From: SpSt-398 sp041752235
Lineage (GTDB): Bacteria > Bacteroidota > Bacteroidia > Chitinophagales > Chitinophagaceae
Length of the DNA: 64,000 nt
Assembly: GCA_041752235.1 (NCBI GenBank)
Contig: JBGSHM010000001.1
Span: 228,379 to 292,378, forward strand
Direction: 5' to 3'
Shown here: positions 63,545 through 64,000 of the stretch, piece after piece
How the letters are laid out: every line of letters begins with the position of its first letter
How positions within the stretch are numbered: position 1 is the first letter of the stretch
Notes under the pieces: model-generated
Told to the model about the DNA's origin: nothing
Seen by the model: the letters and a program-made list of their open reading frames with translations, nothing else
Databases searched by the model: none
Made by a program: the position numbers and the translations under genes

Positions 63545-64000
<456 letters not shown>

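Overview
The window is chromosomal DNA of a member of the Bacteroidota, most likely family Chitinophagaceae. The support is a partial 16S rRNA gene at the right end, promoters of the Bacteroidota type (TTTG, 19-21 bp, TAnnTTTG), weak or absent Shine-Dalgarno sequences, and protein families typical of the phylum (long SecA, DUF4136, DUF4476, DUF5908, C1 peptidase with a Gly-rich N-terminus). The genus cannot be fixed from the part of the 16S that is visible.

Left part (1-26.3 kb): mostly housekeeping and envelope genes. In order: a DUF4198 protein cut by the window edge, an MlaE/MlaF-type lipid ABC pair, a malic enzyme fused to a phosphotransacetylase-like domain, a BcrA/NatA-type ABC exporter whose ATPase carries an in-frame TGA, an M20 amidohydrolase, a SPOR protein, deoC, two secreted amidohydrolase-family proteins, a VOC protein, an XRE antitoxin beside a decayed HigB-like toxin, secA, a lipoprotein, atpG, scpB, lysA, a membrane-anchored papain-like protease, a DUF4442 protein, a beta-CASP metallo-beta-lactamase protein and a DUF4136 lipoprotein. 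Intergenic spaces hold several families of low-complexity inverted repeats.

Centre (26.4-53.6 kb): a tRNA-Glu, a LuxR-type regulator on the opposite strand, and then about 26 kb of tightly packed, co-directional genes encoding a phage-tail-like contractile injection system (CIS) of the Afp/PVC/AlgoCIS kind. The order is a small coiled-coil protein, DUF4255 cap/terminator, an unknown 351-residue protein, one very large sheath, two tube proteins, DUF5908, a LysM hub protein, a VgrG-like spike, PAAR tip, gp25 wedge, two very large baseplate proteins (Afp11-like and Afp12-like), a 1091-residue probable fibre/baseplate protein with a CarboxypepD_reg-like C-terminus, a short tape-measure protein, the AAA+ ATPase, a 1287-residue DUF4157 protein that is the likely effector, and a TPR protein. 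Most junctions are ATGA/TGATG overlaps, so this looks like one translationally coupled operon. It is the most interesting system here, and the DUF4157 protein is its least described part: it has a split eCIS motif, a Lys/Glu repeat tract, an HNH-like block and a long beta-rich C-terminus.

Right part (53.7-64 kb): gap-pgk, a lemA operon with two TPM-domain proteins, an M1 aminopeptidase on the minus strand, a DUF4476-like protein with truA, and finally three tandem rRNA promoters, the rRNA leader and the 5' part of a 16S rRNA gene.
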